The notes: generated by a model from the sequence alone, not told the origin. A stretch of 64,000 nt of DNA from Notospermus geniculatus (GCA_002633025.1 NMRB01000130.1:173452-237451); one strand, 5' to 3'; shown: positions 24,953-37,311, numbered from the stretch's first letter. Translations and numbers: made by a program.

Positions 24953-25765
24953 CCATAAAGGAATCAAGGAAGGTTGAACTTCGAACGATGAAGTAACTGA
25001 AGGATGCACTTCATATTTTGCCACCAGATGTCTCTCACTGCCTGAATTTTGGCTTTACGTAATGGTACATGAATCTGTCAACTTGATGCCTTGAACTCAT
25101 TTCTGACGATAACAGAGCTATTTTTAGTGTCATTAAAGGGACTAGGAAAATTTTTTCAAGCTTCGGTTATTACAAAATGCTAGTCTTTCATGATAAATTC
25201 CCACCGTCAATTCACTTTTTCAATTAAGTGTTAATTACTGGCACCCAGACAAATCAGTTATCACCAAACCATGGAGCATTCACCACGTCACTGGGAACCT
25301 AATCAACATAATAGAGTACAAGCTCGCTCCATACAATACATACAGCGATGAGGTTCCCAGTGACGTGGTGAATCCTCCATGGTGTGGTGATGACTGATTT
25401 GTCTGGGTGCCAGTAATTAACACTTAATTGAAAAAGTGAATTGACGGTGGGAATTTATCATGAAAGACTAACATTTTGTAATAACAGAAGCTTAAAAAAA
25501 TTTTCCTAGTCCCTTTAATGTTCCACATGCAAATGTACGTAAGCCTATTCAAATGTACACCTGCCACGTCATCAGGGGTTCTCATTAATTCAATCCACCT
25601 GCTGTATCATTAAGATCAATTTGTTAAAATTCAACAGAATTTGCACTATATTGCCTATCACATGAAAGAGTCAGAATGAAAATCGGTTGAAGTTTAAAGG
25701 GATGTTGTCCACATTTATAAAACGTTAAATTTCTAAGTTGAACCTTATGCTTGATTCCTTTATGG
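24953..25765. mobile_element. CCATAAAGG MITE carrying a nested TTAA element
   Basis: CCATAAAGGAATCAAGG at the left and TTGATTCCTTTATGG at the right are flanked by identical TGAAA (24948-24952 and 25766-25770). It is the same family as 22134-22435, in inverse orientation: shared words include GATGTCTCTCACTGCCTGA near the left end and AAAGGGAT with GTCCACATTTAT near the right. It is longer because it contains the palindrome at 25133-25518. Confidence 0.85.
25133..25518. mobile_element. TTAA-flanked long-arm palindrome nested in another MITE (386 bp)
   Basis: ATTAAAGGGACTAGGAAAAT at the left is inverse to the right end CCTAGTCCCTTTAAT. The arms are about 155-160 bases with few mismatches and include CCCACCGTCAATTCAC and GTGACGTGGTGAATCC-type blocks. 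TTAA lies on both edges. It interrupts the CCATAAAGG element and so inserted after it. A piggyBac-like non-autonomous origin is inferred from the target site. Confidence 0.88.
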
Positions 25766-25816
25766 TGAAACTGGTCAAACCAGTGTCTATTGGCTTTTGT
25801 CTAGTTTCCACTATAG

Positions 25817-25918
25817 CTGTTCCTGTCATCCTGTAGTACAACACTGTACACTGTTCCTGTCATCCTGTAGTACAACACTGTACACTGTTCCTGTCATCCT
25901 GTAGTACAACACTGTTCA
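25817..25918. repeat. 34-bp tandem repeat, three units
   Basis: CTGTTCCTGTCATCCTGTAG starts at 25817, 25851 and 25885. Units are nearly identical and each ends ACAACACTGT. Confidence 0.92.
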
Positions 25919-26938
25919 CTGCATTCCGACGATGTACAAAAGATGATGCATATTAACATGGGTATGTTAAACTGTTAGCGTGCAATATCAAGATATTATC
26001 AAATCATGACTCAGAATTTGGATAATGGTTGAAAGTTCCATATTAATGATAAAAATCATCGATTATTTCGTGGCTTATGTCCAATGTTTCTGTACCCTAG
26101 TATATTCATTGATTTTACTGGCATTGCCCCCGGGTAAGGGATGTCCTGTCTACCACTGATATACCGGTTCAATGACTAAGGCCGCAATGGGACGGTAAGA
26201 GCTGCCGGCAGTTCCGTTACCTGAGGGCCTTGGGTCCGGATTCCACAGTAACTTCCGCTCAAGTCAGGTTTGTGTATGATTCATGTTAAGTACTTCTCGG
26301 CCTTCTACATGTAGCAAGGATAGCCCATTCGAAATAAATACAACATCTTCGTCGACGTAACAGAATTCCTGACATGACAGGACCACAATTTCGATAGGCC
26401 CTCCAAGTTAGGTGAAGTTGAAGTAGTCTAAGGCACCAAATATGACACTGAATCATTTGTATCATTTGTACAACTACTTTCCAATTATAGTTAGGTTTTA
26501 CAAGATGTAACACTGTCGTCTCAGGTGTAGCTAAATTTCCAATATTGTACATGTAACTGAAGATTTGACATATAACCATTAAAGTAGACACTGTCCAAGA
26601 AATATCCATTATTTGTCAAACTATGTAGTGACATAACGCGACGGCAAAAATGATTATTTTTCACAGATTGGTGAGCACACGAAATGCCCCTTCTTCATCA
26701 GATACTCTGTACAAAAATAAAACCAGATCGTTCTTGTTTATGGAGCATTTCGTTAGCCTCACTAATGCCCCTTCTTCATTAGATACTCTGTACAAAAATA
26801 AAACAAATCGTCCTTGTTTATGGAACATTTTGTTAGCCTCACTAATAACAGAACTGTGAAGAAAAATTGAACTGCCACTGTTGGATCATGGATGCATTTT
26901 GTCGAGTACAACAATGGCAACTCGCTGCCGTGAAAGTA

Positions 26939-27832
26939 CTGCCCTACAATGGAAGACTGCAGTATCTGCATATTGCAGTCTTCCCTTGTACAGCCTCTGC
27001 AGCCTTTCCTATTCAGTGAAGTGGACAATGTAGGTGTGCAATAACATCAGTAGATACTTCTCTCCTTTCTTGCAAAATTATTCAGAGCTGCCACCTAAAA
27101 CAAGGGAGATATGGCATAAAACGCAAGACCTCAGTAAGTGCAGTTACTGCAGTCTTCGTTTGGAGGGCAGAGTAGGTAGGACTGATATTGACCCACCATT
27201 TGCCAGTAAACTGCGCAATCTTGTCTAATAATGGCACTGAATCCATCCAATCTGGATACATGTGTCATATTTATTACGAATTTTCGGCCACCAGGGCCTT
27301 CATCAGCCACTTTCACATTCAACACAATTCAAAATCAACAAGTTAGCCGAAGGACGACATTTCAAGACTTCAAACCCAAGGCTAGACAAGCTGGACGGTC
27401 ACGCCTTGTTGACCACGATTTTTATTTTATTGAACGAAGAATATCACTTCGAGTGCAACCCCTGATTTATTGGAAAGGTATACATGTACGTCTATGGCAA
27501 GCTCTGGCGCCGTAAATTAATTAATCAACTAATTAATGATTACGACTGATTGGGTTAAGTAATCGGTTACACTGGATACTACTCAGTGGATGGTAAACAA
27601 AATGTCGTGCTCTAATGATCTTTCAACATGTCCAAGGAGGGTTATTCCATGGGTTGAGTTCTCTTCTTAGAACCTAAAGTCATGGGTGACCTTCTCCCCG
27701 AAATCCGAGGAGGTGCAGGACTTGAAGTAGTAATTCAAGATTTAATCAGATCTGCTTATTGATCGAGTTGACCGATCTGAAGGAATTAAAGGCATAACGA
27801 CCGTTCATTTTATGCTTGTCTCATGGACCTAC
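26939..27832. other. Interior of composite element, left part
   Basis: No coding motif was recognised. About 27271-27310 contains TTCGGCCACCAGGGCCTTCA, a wording often seen in dispersed repeats. The open frames here (for example 27231-27515) lack recognisable domains. Confidence 0.4.
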
Positions 27833-28332
27833 ACTGGTGGACAGAAATATTAGGACAGTGGCCAGAAGTTTGATGTAAATTCTGCCTGTTAAGAATCAGA
27901 AGAAGATGAAATCTTTTTTAGTTTGAATAAAGTCTAGAACACATTTTTGATCATGGTTTAACTTATTTCTGCACTTCCAATGTGGATTGTTGGTAATTTC
28001 AAGTGATTTAAACACGTGATTTAAACTTGAGTAATTAAAAGCTTTATTCTTAAGAAAAAATGAAGAAAACACGAAGAAAAACGAGTATTTGCTTGTAAAT
28101 ACATTTTGTACCTTTGATGAACAAGGGCGAGAACTGCCTTATTGTCATTACACCTCATTGCATAATTGCCACTGATTATGTAATTCACTGAAATTGTAGC
28201 GAGGGGAAAGAAGGACCCTTCCCATAATAATATATGAACACAAGCTGAGTTCATCACATTCATTAACAGGCAGAAACTTACATTAAACTTCAAATTGGCC
28301 ACTGTCCTAATATGTATTTCTGTCCACCAGTG
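27833..28332. mobile_element. Tc1-like non-autonomous element, 500 bp, TA duplication
   Basis: The left end CACTGGTGGACAGAAATATT and the right end (inverse CACTGGTGGACAGAAATACA) start inverted repeats of about 60 bases that differ by a 4-base indel and a few substitutions. They include ATTAGGACAGTGGCCA and TTCTGCCTGTTAA. TA lies directly outside each end (27831-27832, 28333-28334). The wording CACTGGTGGACAGAAAT is typical of Tc1-like termini. The 380-base interior has no transposase. Confidence 0.9.
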
Positions 28333-29173
28333 TACTGTACATGTAGTCAACTGGACTTCGACCGTGAGATTTCAACTCCTTGGAGCCATTTCTCTGCAGC
28401 ATGTGGTAAAAAATCACATCTGTCCTCCTCTGATGTTTAGCAACTTTTTAAGGGAACGAAATTTTAAAAAAAAAGTTTTTGCGCCAAATAACTCTAAACA
28501 GCAATGGCAGTGCACAGAAACATGTACATGTAAATCTATGTCCCGCCAAAATTTACTTTCTTCACTTAACATTAGACTTTTGCGCAGTTTAAAAATTACT
28601 GGCAAATGGTGGTTCAATATCGATCGTACCTACTTTCATGGCACCGAGTTGCCATTACTGTACTCGACAAAATGCATCCATGAGCCAACGATGGCAGCTC
28701 AATTTTTCTTCGCAGTTCTGTTATTAGTGAGGCTAACAAAATGCTCCATACACAAGAACGGTCTGGTTTATTTTTGTACAGAGTATTTAATGAAGAAGGG
28801 GCATTAGTGAGGCTAACGAAATGCTTCACAAACAAGAACGATCTGTTTTATTTTTGTACAGAGTATTTGATAAAGAAGGGGCGTTAGTAAGGCTAACAAA
28901 ATGCTCCATAAACAAGAACGATCTGTTTTATTTTTGTACAGAGTATTTAATGAAGAAGGGACATTTTTGTGTGCTCACCAATCTGTGAAAAATAATCAAT
29001 GTTGCATTCGCGTAATGTCACTACATAGTCTGACAAATAATGGATATTTCTTGGACGTTTAATGGTTATACGCCAAATCTTCAGCTAGAATATTGGAAAT
29101 TTAGCGACACCTGAAACGACAGTGTTACATCTTGTAATACCTACTATAATTGGAAAGTAATTGTACAAATGAT

Positions 29174-29811
29174 ACGGCATTTAGGAGGCTATTAAAAGAT
29201 ATCAGTGGTGTACGGTTTACGAATGAGGCAAGGACTATAGTTAATTGATAAGTTCATCACGGCGTACTGGCTCCACGAAATTGATTGGGTGGTATATAAA
29301 ACCTTGCCCTACATGTATGTACACGGTCGCGAATTTCACGTGTTCTGTCTTCGAAAATCGTGATACTTGACATCGGAAATACTGCAGTTGTTTACATACT
29401 ATTATTGAATAGCAGAACGGTGGAAAGGCGAGAGGTTTCTTTTGGTGGGGGTGGTGATTGGAAGTAAAGGCAATAATTGACAACAGTATTACTAGTACTT
29501 TAGTCGACATGCAGAATCTTCAGCAAACGTGCAAGCATAGTCTTAACTTTGCCTCCGACAGGTTCTTTTTTAGAAGTTCAAACTTATAAGAAACTATAAA
29601 ACTATTTATTAATGATCATTAAAGAATGGTGCCAATTCAAATTGAAATGTCAGCAGGGCGCTTTACATTATAGGAACCTGACACATTATGCATGTTATTA
29701 AATTATTATGATTGAAATTTAAGGCATTGAGCGATAAAATACGTACTGGAAAGATTTTTTTAAAGAAATCTTCCTGGAGTAGGCCTACTTTTACAACTGC
29801 CAACTGTAAAA
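29174..29811. other. Intronic stretch, no feature recognised
   Basis: Only short chance open frames are present. Confidence 0.4.
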
Positions 29812-30141
29812 AATCGTCCTGTCCCATGGGTACAAATACTGATTTCCCCATGGGTTCAAATCACCCAACTGGGTAACATAAACCTAGAAGTAGGCCAGTT
29901 GGACCCGAAAGCTGCTCATGGGTGCCAACACCCCACGGGTAGCAATCGTAGATGGGCCAAAGTGACCTATGAAACTGGTCATTATGGGTTACTGCAACCT
30001 AAGGACCTATTCATTTCATACCCGAGGAACAAATATTCTGGGTACCATGAACCCACTCTCTTGTACCCATTTAAAGAAAACCCATAGCAAACTGGTCCAG
30101 TCAAGTGACAAGGAATGAACCCATTCCCATGGGTTTCTCTA
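29812..30141. repeat. Relative of the CACTGTAAAAA element, right end unclear
   Basis: It begins ACTGTAAAAAATCGTCCTGT, inverse-matching the right end of the element at 3367-3680. Many CCATGGGT, ACCCATG and CAACTGGG words follow up to CCCATGGGTTT near 30140. A matching terminal repeat at the right was not seen, so it may be truncated. Confidence 0.5.
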
Positions 30142-32172
30142 GCTTATTAGTTTTTACTAGTTTTACATGACCTGATATTTTGTTGGCAGTTTGTTGCACA
30201 GCCTTGGGGCACTGACACTGTTAGCCCTATGTTGGCAATTTAATGTGAACGTTTCGACACCGCTCTACCTGTGATTTTTTTGCTGCACTGAACTAATTTC
30301 ACCTACATGATTGATGACGAGTTGGATTAGTCTCGAAACAGCAAAAAATAAAGCTGCTTAAAATTCCATTCTGTGAACACTTGAAAAATTGAATTCCGCG
30401 ATGTGCTATTCGGCATTGTTCTGGAGTATCTCCAATAATTTTGATCGCACAATAAGGAAACATTTTCTAGCGTACTTAACTCCGGAAACACTATCTGTAA
30501 AGCTTTCAAAAACTCCAGACTGTAGACCGCAAAAAATCAATATGGCCGCCGGAGCGTTATCAATGTGATGTGGCGAGGTAATAACATTAAACAAAAGTTA
30601 TCAAAACCCTTTCCTAATAACATTAAACCTAGTGCAATCAGTTGGAAGCCTTTTAATGTAAACTGTGCGTTATCTTGGTGTAGCAGTTGGGTTGATTGGA
30701 GATTGGACTGCAGACGACCCGTCAAGCAGATGATTGCTGGCCGTCAATTCGTATCTGGGGTTTACTCCGTCACGATACGAGAGGCATTTGATGCATTTGT
30801 TTCGGAATCAGTCATGGCGCCACGATTTGTCATTACTGCCGCATATTCATTGGTCAAGGACAGCAGCCGACAGCCATAATCCTGTTCATGACGTACCACA
30901 GGCAGTCAGAGACGTTTTCAGTAAATAAACTCCCGTCTATTTAAATTACATTGGCTGTTGGAAAGGCGAAAGAGATGAATCGATTTTATTTGATATACTC
31001 TAAAGACAAAAGGGAATTATTCTATTGAAATTGATTTCCCGGTGTACTCGCCAAGACAATCACGTGGTTTCACAGAAGGTTTGGACAGGTGACAAGCACC
31101 AAATCAGCGGTGGCTGAATTCTGGCCCCTTTGTTACCGTTGTATTCATGTCGTTGTTGACGGAAATTTCTGTTGATACATGTATCTATCATATCTACCAT
31201 TTTTATTTGCCCCAAAGCGGACCAATTGGATTCAAGGGAGTAACAAATAAAAGTGGAAAATAAAAGTGGGCAATTTAGGACTTTGGGCGAAAAATCAGAC
31301 AAAATGTCATGTCATTTTAAGGAAGTTTCTCCAAATGGCAAAAAATTCTATTCGCCCAAAAGTCCAAAATTCCACACTTCCTGTTTTCCACTTTTATTTC
31401 TTACTCCCTTATTCTCTTCTTGTGAAAAAGGTCAGCAGACTGAGTCGAGTTTAAATAAAAAAAGATCAGCTTACATTGACATTTTCATCCCTATACATGT
31501 ACTGCAGGTGTCAGGAATACAGCAAATGTGCTCAATGAACCTAACATTTTTAATCAATTTTATTTTGATTTTTTTTCCTTTTTTTTCTGCGTACCCTTCG
31601 TGTATGTGATGAAAAACACGTCTACGTATGCTAATTTCCCCACTCCGGTTGCAAAGCGCATGCCTGAACGACAGAAGTGTCTATTCGACATGCTCGACGC
31701 GTCCCCGAGGCGTATAAGTGTCCACTTTCGTAGCTTTCCATTTCGGTTATCAGCGTTTTTAACAGCCATGTAGTCGAGAGTAGCCCATTGGTGCTCGTAA
31801 ACTGACGATACTGTTCTGAGATAACTTATTGCGATGACTTACTGGGGACCCGCGGCATAAAACGATTTACAATATGACAGAGATAAAAGTAAGCGTAACA
31901 GATGTTTAATATGCAGTAAATTCAATAAGGGAAAACGTGATTGGGTTGTCAAAAACCGGCATTCCTGGCTTCTAAAGCAAATTCCGTCACATGCACGATG
32001 CCACTCCGGCCGTTGTAGTTCTCGTCGTGATTGAGTGATTGAGGACTCCCCCTTCCCGCCACTTTCCTGTGATTGGCTGTGGAGATAGGCGTAGTCACGA
32101 CTATGTCATTCTCCTCTGGCCGTGCACTCATAAAACTTTTTTTGTAATAAAACAACATCATCATACTCCAAA
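30142..32172. other. Intronic stretch, no gene recognised
   Basis: Overlapping open frames of 60-118 codons lie on both strands without recognisable domains. The region around 30540-30900 is locally richer in GC. No exon can be supported. Confidence 0.4.
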
Positions 32173-32385
32173 CTCCCATTTACCTGTCCCATTCCTGAAC
32201 TCGGAAAAAATGACCATATCCTAAGTTGAAGATATCGCACGCTGCCATTCTTTTCCAGGCTAGGGGGTGGGACAAGAAAGTGGACATGAGGACATTACTG
32301 TTTCTGACCATACCCCCACCCCATTATCTTCAACTCGGGATTTAGTCATTTTTTCCGCGTTCAGGAAGGGGACAGGTAAGTGGAG
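32173..32385. repeat. Inverted-repeat element (213 bp)
   Basis: The left arm CTCCCATTTACCTGTCCC continues with TTCCTGAACTCGGAAAAAAT and AGTTGAAGAT. The right arm is its inverse with scattered mismatches (about 60 bases). The loop of about 90 bases is rich in GTGGG and CCCCACCCC. Confidence 0.75.
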
Positions 32386-33103
32386 TTTAGAGCATATTTC
32401 TGATAACATTTTAAATACTAGTTAGTGCCGTGTGACATGATGTTTTAATACATGTATACTGCTGGACCTTCGCCCTTTTAACGTCCGGCCGGATCTTTAA
32501 ACGGTGTGTATCAAAAGGCACACGTCGATATGTTGTACTAAAAGTGAGGTATAGGCCTACATGTCGTCAAAAGCACGGTGCCACTGTCGTGGTCTACCTA
32601 CATGTACCATCTATACACATCCTCGACAACTCTACACCGGACGTTAGAACAGCGAAGGTCCGGTATTCGGGGACACAGCACGCTCATCGTAGTGCCTATC
32701 GAATTGGCTAGCACACACGACGGGTTTTTTTTGATAAGTTGGTTCCAGTATGTCTATCGTCTGATAAATTCTCGTCAGACGGACGTAAGCTTTACGATAG
32801 CTTCTAATGGCTACTTACATTACATCTAATGACCGGCTAGTAATCATTTACGCAGTTTTCATATCGCCAAAACTAAATGCTATGAATATCTTATGTTGTA
32901 TCGGGGAAATACACTCTGACATATAGCCGATCAGGGACTGGAGTTTGTTCCTGCTTTAGATCTGGAGACTAATATGACTGTCTCGTTATAGGGAGTCAAT
33001 AGTTGCAAATGTGGAGGTTAGGTGTAGGTCGTCATTGGCACTGTCCAACGTCGATTGCCAGTAAAACTGTTGCAACAATGAAATGAAGGTTGCACAGCAC
33101 ATT

Positions 33104-33228
33104 GGCTGGTATTCATAAAAGTTAGCAAATGCTTTACTTAAGATTTTTCACAGCAGTGTCCAATGTACATGTAAATGTACTACAAAATTTAAAGTAAACG
33201 CATTTGCTAGCTTTTATAAATATCAGCC
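33104..33228. repeat. GGCTGGTATTCATAAAA hairpin element (125 bp)
   Basis: The left arm GGCTGGTATTCATAAAAGTT with GCAAATGCTTTACTT is inverse to a right arm with AAGTAAACGCATTTGCTAGC and ATAAATATCAGCC. The arm core resembles the TGGGTCATATGAATAAA elements at 10265 and 36377. Confidence 0.75.
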
Positions 33229-33239
33229 ATTGATCCATA

Positions 33240-33360
33240 AAAAAGTGCATTTTTTTCGTTTCTGGCTAGTAGAGAAGTACATTTTTATGCAAGTAAAACT
33301 GTCATAACGATGAAATAAACATTTTTGTACAGCACATTGATCCATGAAAAAGATTGTTTT
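33240..33360. repeat. Isolated units of the 90-bp satellite family
   Basis: Contains TGATCCATAAAAAAGTGCAT and AACTGTCATAACGATGAAAT followed by TTTTTGTACAGCACATTGAT. These are the same words as in the arrays from 37312 and 49540, but here outside the 12-kb repeat. Confidence 0.7.
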
Positions 33361-34677
33361 CGTGTGGGGCTAGTCACGGTGATGTTTGATCTCGTCTTAT
33401 CAAATATATTTCACAAAATGAAGAACAAAACGCGACTTGCTAGGTTTTTCCTCAACACTCACGATTTATTTATTAGAACAACTTGCATAATGTACACACT
33501 TTATACGTATACGTATACTGATAATGAATTGTATCAGTTACAATAAAAAGGTTTGGCACGCCTTAGATAACCATATATACATGTACCACATATATCTCTC
33601 AGGAACTAAATCCCGTTTTAGTGATATAGCCAGATTCTGTCTTTACCCGCTGACCCTTAATCCATCGCTCAACCAGGGTCATAGTCGACCTGAGGAAAGA
33701 ATGACACCCATGGCTCTCACTCTGAGTTCAGTTACAAGCTTTGATACTCCGCCGAGGGAATGTCATTATTGTTGCCGGTAATAAAGACGTGAATGGTGAG
33801 CTAAACGAGGCAATTACCACCAAGTGAGCACCGAGGAAGATGATCAACAAACATGGAGGTGAGAGGGTTTAGTTCACTGAGTGCTCACTAGGTGAAGAAT
33901 TAAGTTCAACGAATTACATCGACGAAGACAAAATATGCCAAAAATGTGACACAAACGTTGTTGGTGATGAATACATGTCTATCTACATGTATAAAGCCCT
34001 GTGAGAACGGTACCTACCATTGTACTACACACGAAATCTAAGTAGGGACTACGTTAAAATTAATTCAGTTAGTTATACAAAGAAAAACATATCCAACTTT
34101 AATTATCAAAGATAATATTTTAAAGAATCAAAAAAAATACAACAGCTTGGTAGTTATAGTTATACATGTACCTCTCGATGTATTTTTGTAAGTCCACAAT
34201 CAAACACATCCCCACCACGACGCCTACACTGTTTAATACCGAATTCACACTTCAGAGTTCATGTGAAGTTCCTCCCTAATAAATTCTTTCGTAATACATT
34301 CTCCTCTTATCTTAATTCTGCTCCGCTTCTTGATTTGTTGACTTTAATGATGATAATGTCTAATTTTCAATTATTTCATTTCGTCGAACACTCAAGAGAA
34401 CTTCATTCGCGGCTAGCTGTGCCAATCTCATCAATTAGAGCTCATCTTGACTATCATCGACATTTTCAACCATCATTCAACTTCCAAATATACTTATAGT
34501 TGACGCTGCCAGCCAAAATGTGCACGACTTAAGAAGTTGTATCCATTCTACGTTGGTGATATTTCAAAATCGCCTCTTAGAAATAAATTTTGAGTGTTGG
34601 ACCACTTAAGGGAAACTCTTCGCAAAAAAGTCGATCCTAAAAGCCCAATTAACACTCACGTGTGTCATATAGTAAAT
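33361..34677. other. Intronic stretch, no feature recognised
   Basis: Only chance open frames and a short TACGTATACGTATA tract near 33505 are present. Confidence 0.4.
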
Positions 34678-35013
34678 GTATATCCGGATCACGAAGACTT
34701 CACCGCCACTTGTGCATCACCTTAGTTCCCTAATAACAAAATCTCATCCAAAAAGACAGGTGCTTCAACTGTCTCGAAGTCGATCCCCTACTTTCTGCCA
34801 GTTCTACCCACTCAAATGTCCGCCAGCCATGAACATCTCCCGCCAATTAGGAGAGTTTCTCCGAGGGAATTTCTCCTAAGGGGTGATTTGTGTAACCCTA
34901 GACACCCTTCCTTCCCCACTTGATTTCTTCTCGTCCGTGTAATAATTTCTCTCTAATTGCCTCGTGCAGATTTCAAGGTGTATCGCTCCGATGACGATTT
35001 GTCGCCGATGGGC

Positions 35014-35085
35014 TGTCAGGTGGCAAAGTGGAAACATCGTCACTGTCACCTCTGAGGTTCCGGGTTCGATCGTTGGGTCCCTGGC
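35014..35085 (+). repeat. tRNA-derived SINE head (copy A)
   Basis: An A-box-like TGGCAAAGTGGA at 35021 and a B-box-like GGTTCGATC at 35063 lie 42 bases apart, the spacing of a tRNA promoter. The rest does not fold as a complete tRNA, so a SINE or tRNA relic is inferred. The same text is in copy B at 47199-47270. Confidence 0.45.
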
Positions 35086-36376
35086 TCACTTTTGACCCAT
35101 TCTTCATGTGATACAGTGGGCCACTCTCTCTCACAGCGAATTTTTTTCCGGCACTCCTGTTTCCTCCTGCTGGACCTTAAAGGTTACCTAAAAGGCATTT
35201 CAGGATTTTTTACTCTGAAAAGTGGTTCGAGTAAAAAACAATTCAGTGAAAGTTGCATGAGGATTGGACTATTAGTTACAGTGTTATACCAAATTTAAGA
35301 TGTTGTTTCTACATGACAACCAAACAACTTGGTATCCATGGCTGTCCAGGCGGTGGGTTCATGAGATCAAATGTGCTATCCAGAAATAAAATATTGCCCT
35401 CAGAAACCATATTTAAGGAAATAACTGCAGTACGACTGACTGAACAAGAAAAATACATGTACATCAAAACTACTGCCCAAGTTATTTTAATGTTTTTTAT
35501 ATGTTTAAAAAACCCAATGACATCAAATGTGCTGTTCTCCGCTGCCTGACATGGTTGCCAGGGTGTGTAGTCATCCTTTTTAAATTCCCATATCTTGGAA
35601 GTGTGTGATCCGATTTTCATGCGGTTTTCAGTTTCATGCTGCCCGATTAATGCTCTACAGTATTACGCAGAAAACCAGAAGCAGATGAAAAACTTTCAGG
35701 TAACCTTTAAATTTACCCAAAGTTATCTGTAGAGCTGATAATGCTGCTCAACTTTCGATTCAATAACAAAAGTTTGCCACATGTGACATCTACAAACCCG
35801 GGGTGACGTCATTTAAACACTCCTTGACAAATTCATTAAACACTCCTGTGGTCGTAACAATTAGATTTTTGGAGGTACAAGTCGCTGACAATGCGTTAAG
35901 AAATATTTGCCAAGATATCCTTACGGTATCATTCTCCTGATTCAGATCAGAAAACATCCAGGAAAAACGAGAAATTGGCTGCATCCTTGACAATGAAAAC
36001 CGACGAGGCTTCTTGGCAAGATGGCAGACAATCGCATTACGCCTAAAAACAAGCCTGGCTGTAATCTCCCATTATCAGCAACAGATCGGCTAGATTTCCC
36101 GGCAAGGCAACTGACTTTTTACTCTATCCCATTCCATTCAATTGACGCCACTGATTTAGGCAATTCGCACCAAATTTATCCTGACATCCCTACAAATTGA
36201 ATTTCTCGCACTATGCACCTGAAACTAATTATCGTGGTGGAGGAATGTTCTGGTTGACGGTGTCATTCGACAAAATCTGATGTTGCTCACCCAGTGTTGA
36301 CATCTAAATCTTATCTTTGAGTCCTTAGAATGTTTCAAACGGAGCACGTAACGTTACGAAGTTCAAGTGCTGATAT

Positions 36377-36523
36377 TGGGTCATATGAATAAAAAAAATA
36401 AATAAAAAATAAATAAAAAACAAATATAAATGCTTTTACTTGGATTTTTTAGTACAAATGCACTACGCTATTCTGTTCAAATATGAAGTAAAAGCATTTG
36501 CTAGCTTTTATTCATATCACCCA
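36377..36523. repeat. TGGGTCATATGAATAAA palindrome (copy A)
   Basis: The ends TGGGTCATATGAATAAA and TTTATTCATATCACCCA are near-inverse. Arms include AAATGCTTTTACTT and AAGTAAAAGCATTTGC. An AAATAAATAAA tract expands the left side. Same family as 10265-10385. Confidence 0.8.
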
Positions 36524-37311
36524 TTGTCTTTCCAGCAGGGAGAGCAGTTAGTTTTCCAACTATCTACATGTAACTGTATCAAGCCACTTTTGTTCAACAT
36601 CACAAAAAGGTTGTTGTTCCCTTAGCAAACATTTGTGGGCTGTCAATCGGATTACCTCGTGTGTGAAGCGTGCCTCATATCAGTTATTGATGTTTTTATC
36701 TTCGAGAGATGACATGTGGGCTAGAATTTTCCATCATTCCATCCTTATCATCCGGATCAACGAGAATCATTCGCCACTCTTTGAGACACTGTAGAAAAAT
36801 GACTATTTTGGCGGCCATATTTGAATTCAACATGGCGGCTAAGGGGCACGTTTTGGAGGGGGGGGGGGCAATTTTTCATGATACTTAGGTTTCAAAAAAA
36901 TAACCCTATGGGGAAGTTTCATAATTTCTAGAAGAAATGAATGATCCTGGGCAAACCCTTCACCGCTGTACTATTTGGCAGATATTCAACCGAGGCAAAG
37001 TGTTACATCCTCATAACCATCACTTTCTCATATTCATACACTTTGATTATGTCCCAATGATCATTGCTCACGCTCCCTTCGGTAAACGACCGTGTTGTAG
37101 AGCAATTACTATCAGAAAATTTCCCCTCTTAATGTAAGGATGGCGTGTTGGGTCATTGCAAAGAGCTCACCTGATCAGAGAATCAAAATTAAAGGGCTGA
37201 AAGGGGCACCAATTCTGATAAATTAATGTATCTACTACATTTACTTGGTCCTAGCCAAGGTGCTGCTAGCGCAGTCTTTGTGTGGTCTCCGTGGTTACTT
37301 TCGGAATATGT

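Larger units (their letters stand above)
26461..29173. mobile_element. Composite inverted repeat with satellite-bearing arms (2.7 kb)
   Basis: The left arm 26461-26938 and right arm 28631-29173 are inverted copies with moderate divergence. Shared blocks include ATCATTTGTACAA, CCAATTATAG, AAGATGTAACACTGTCGT, CAGATTGGTGAGCACAC and GAGTTGCC-type ends. Each arm contains tandem 75-80 base units with CTCTGTACAAAAATAAAAC, GGAGCATTTCGTTAGCCTC and GCCCCTTCTTCAT. The left arm has two units and the right arm three. CACTGATAT words just outside (about 26153 and 29200) may mark the true ends. The centre is not coding and holds a separate Tc1-like element. A large non-autonomous DNA transposon is the most likely origin. 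Confidence 0.75.
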
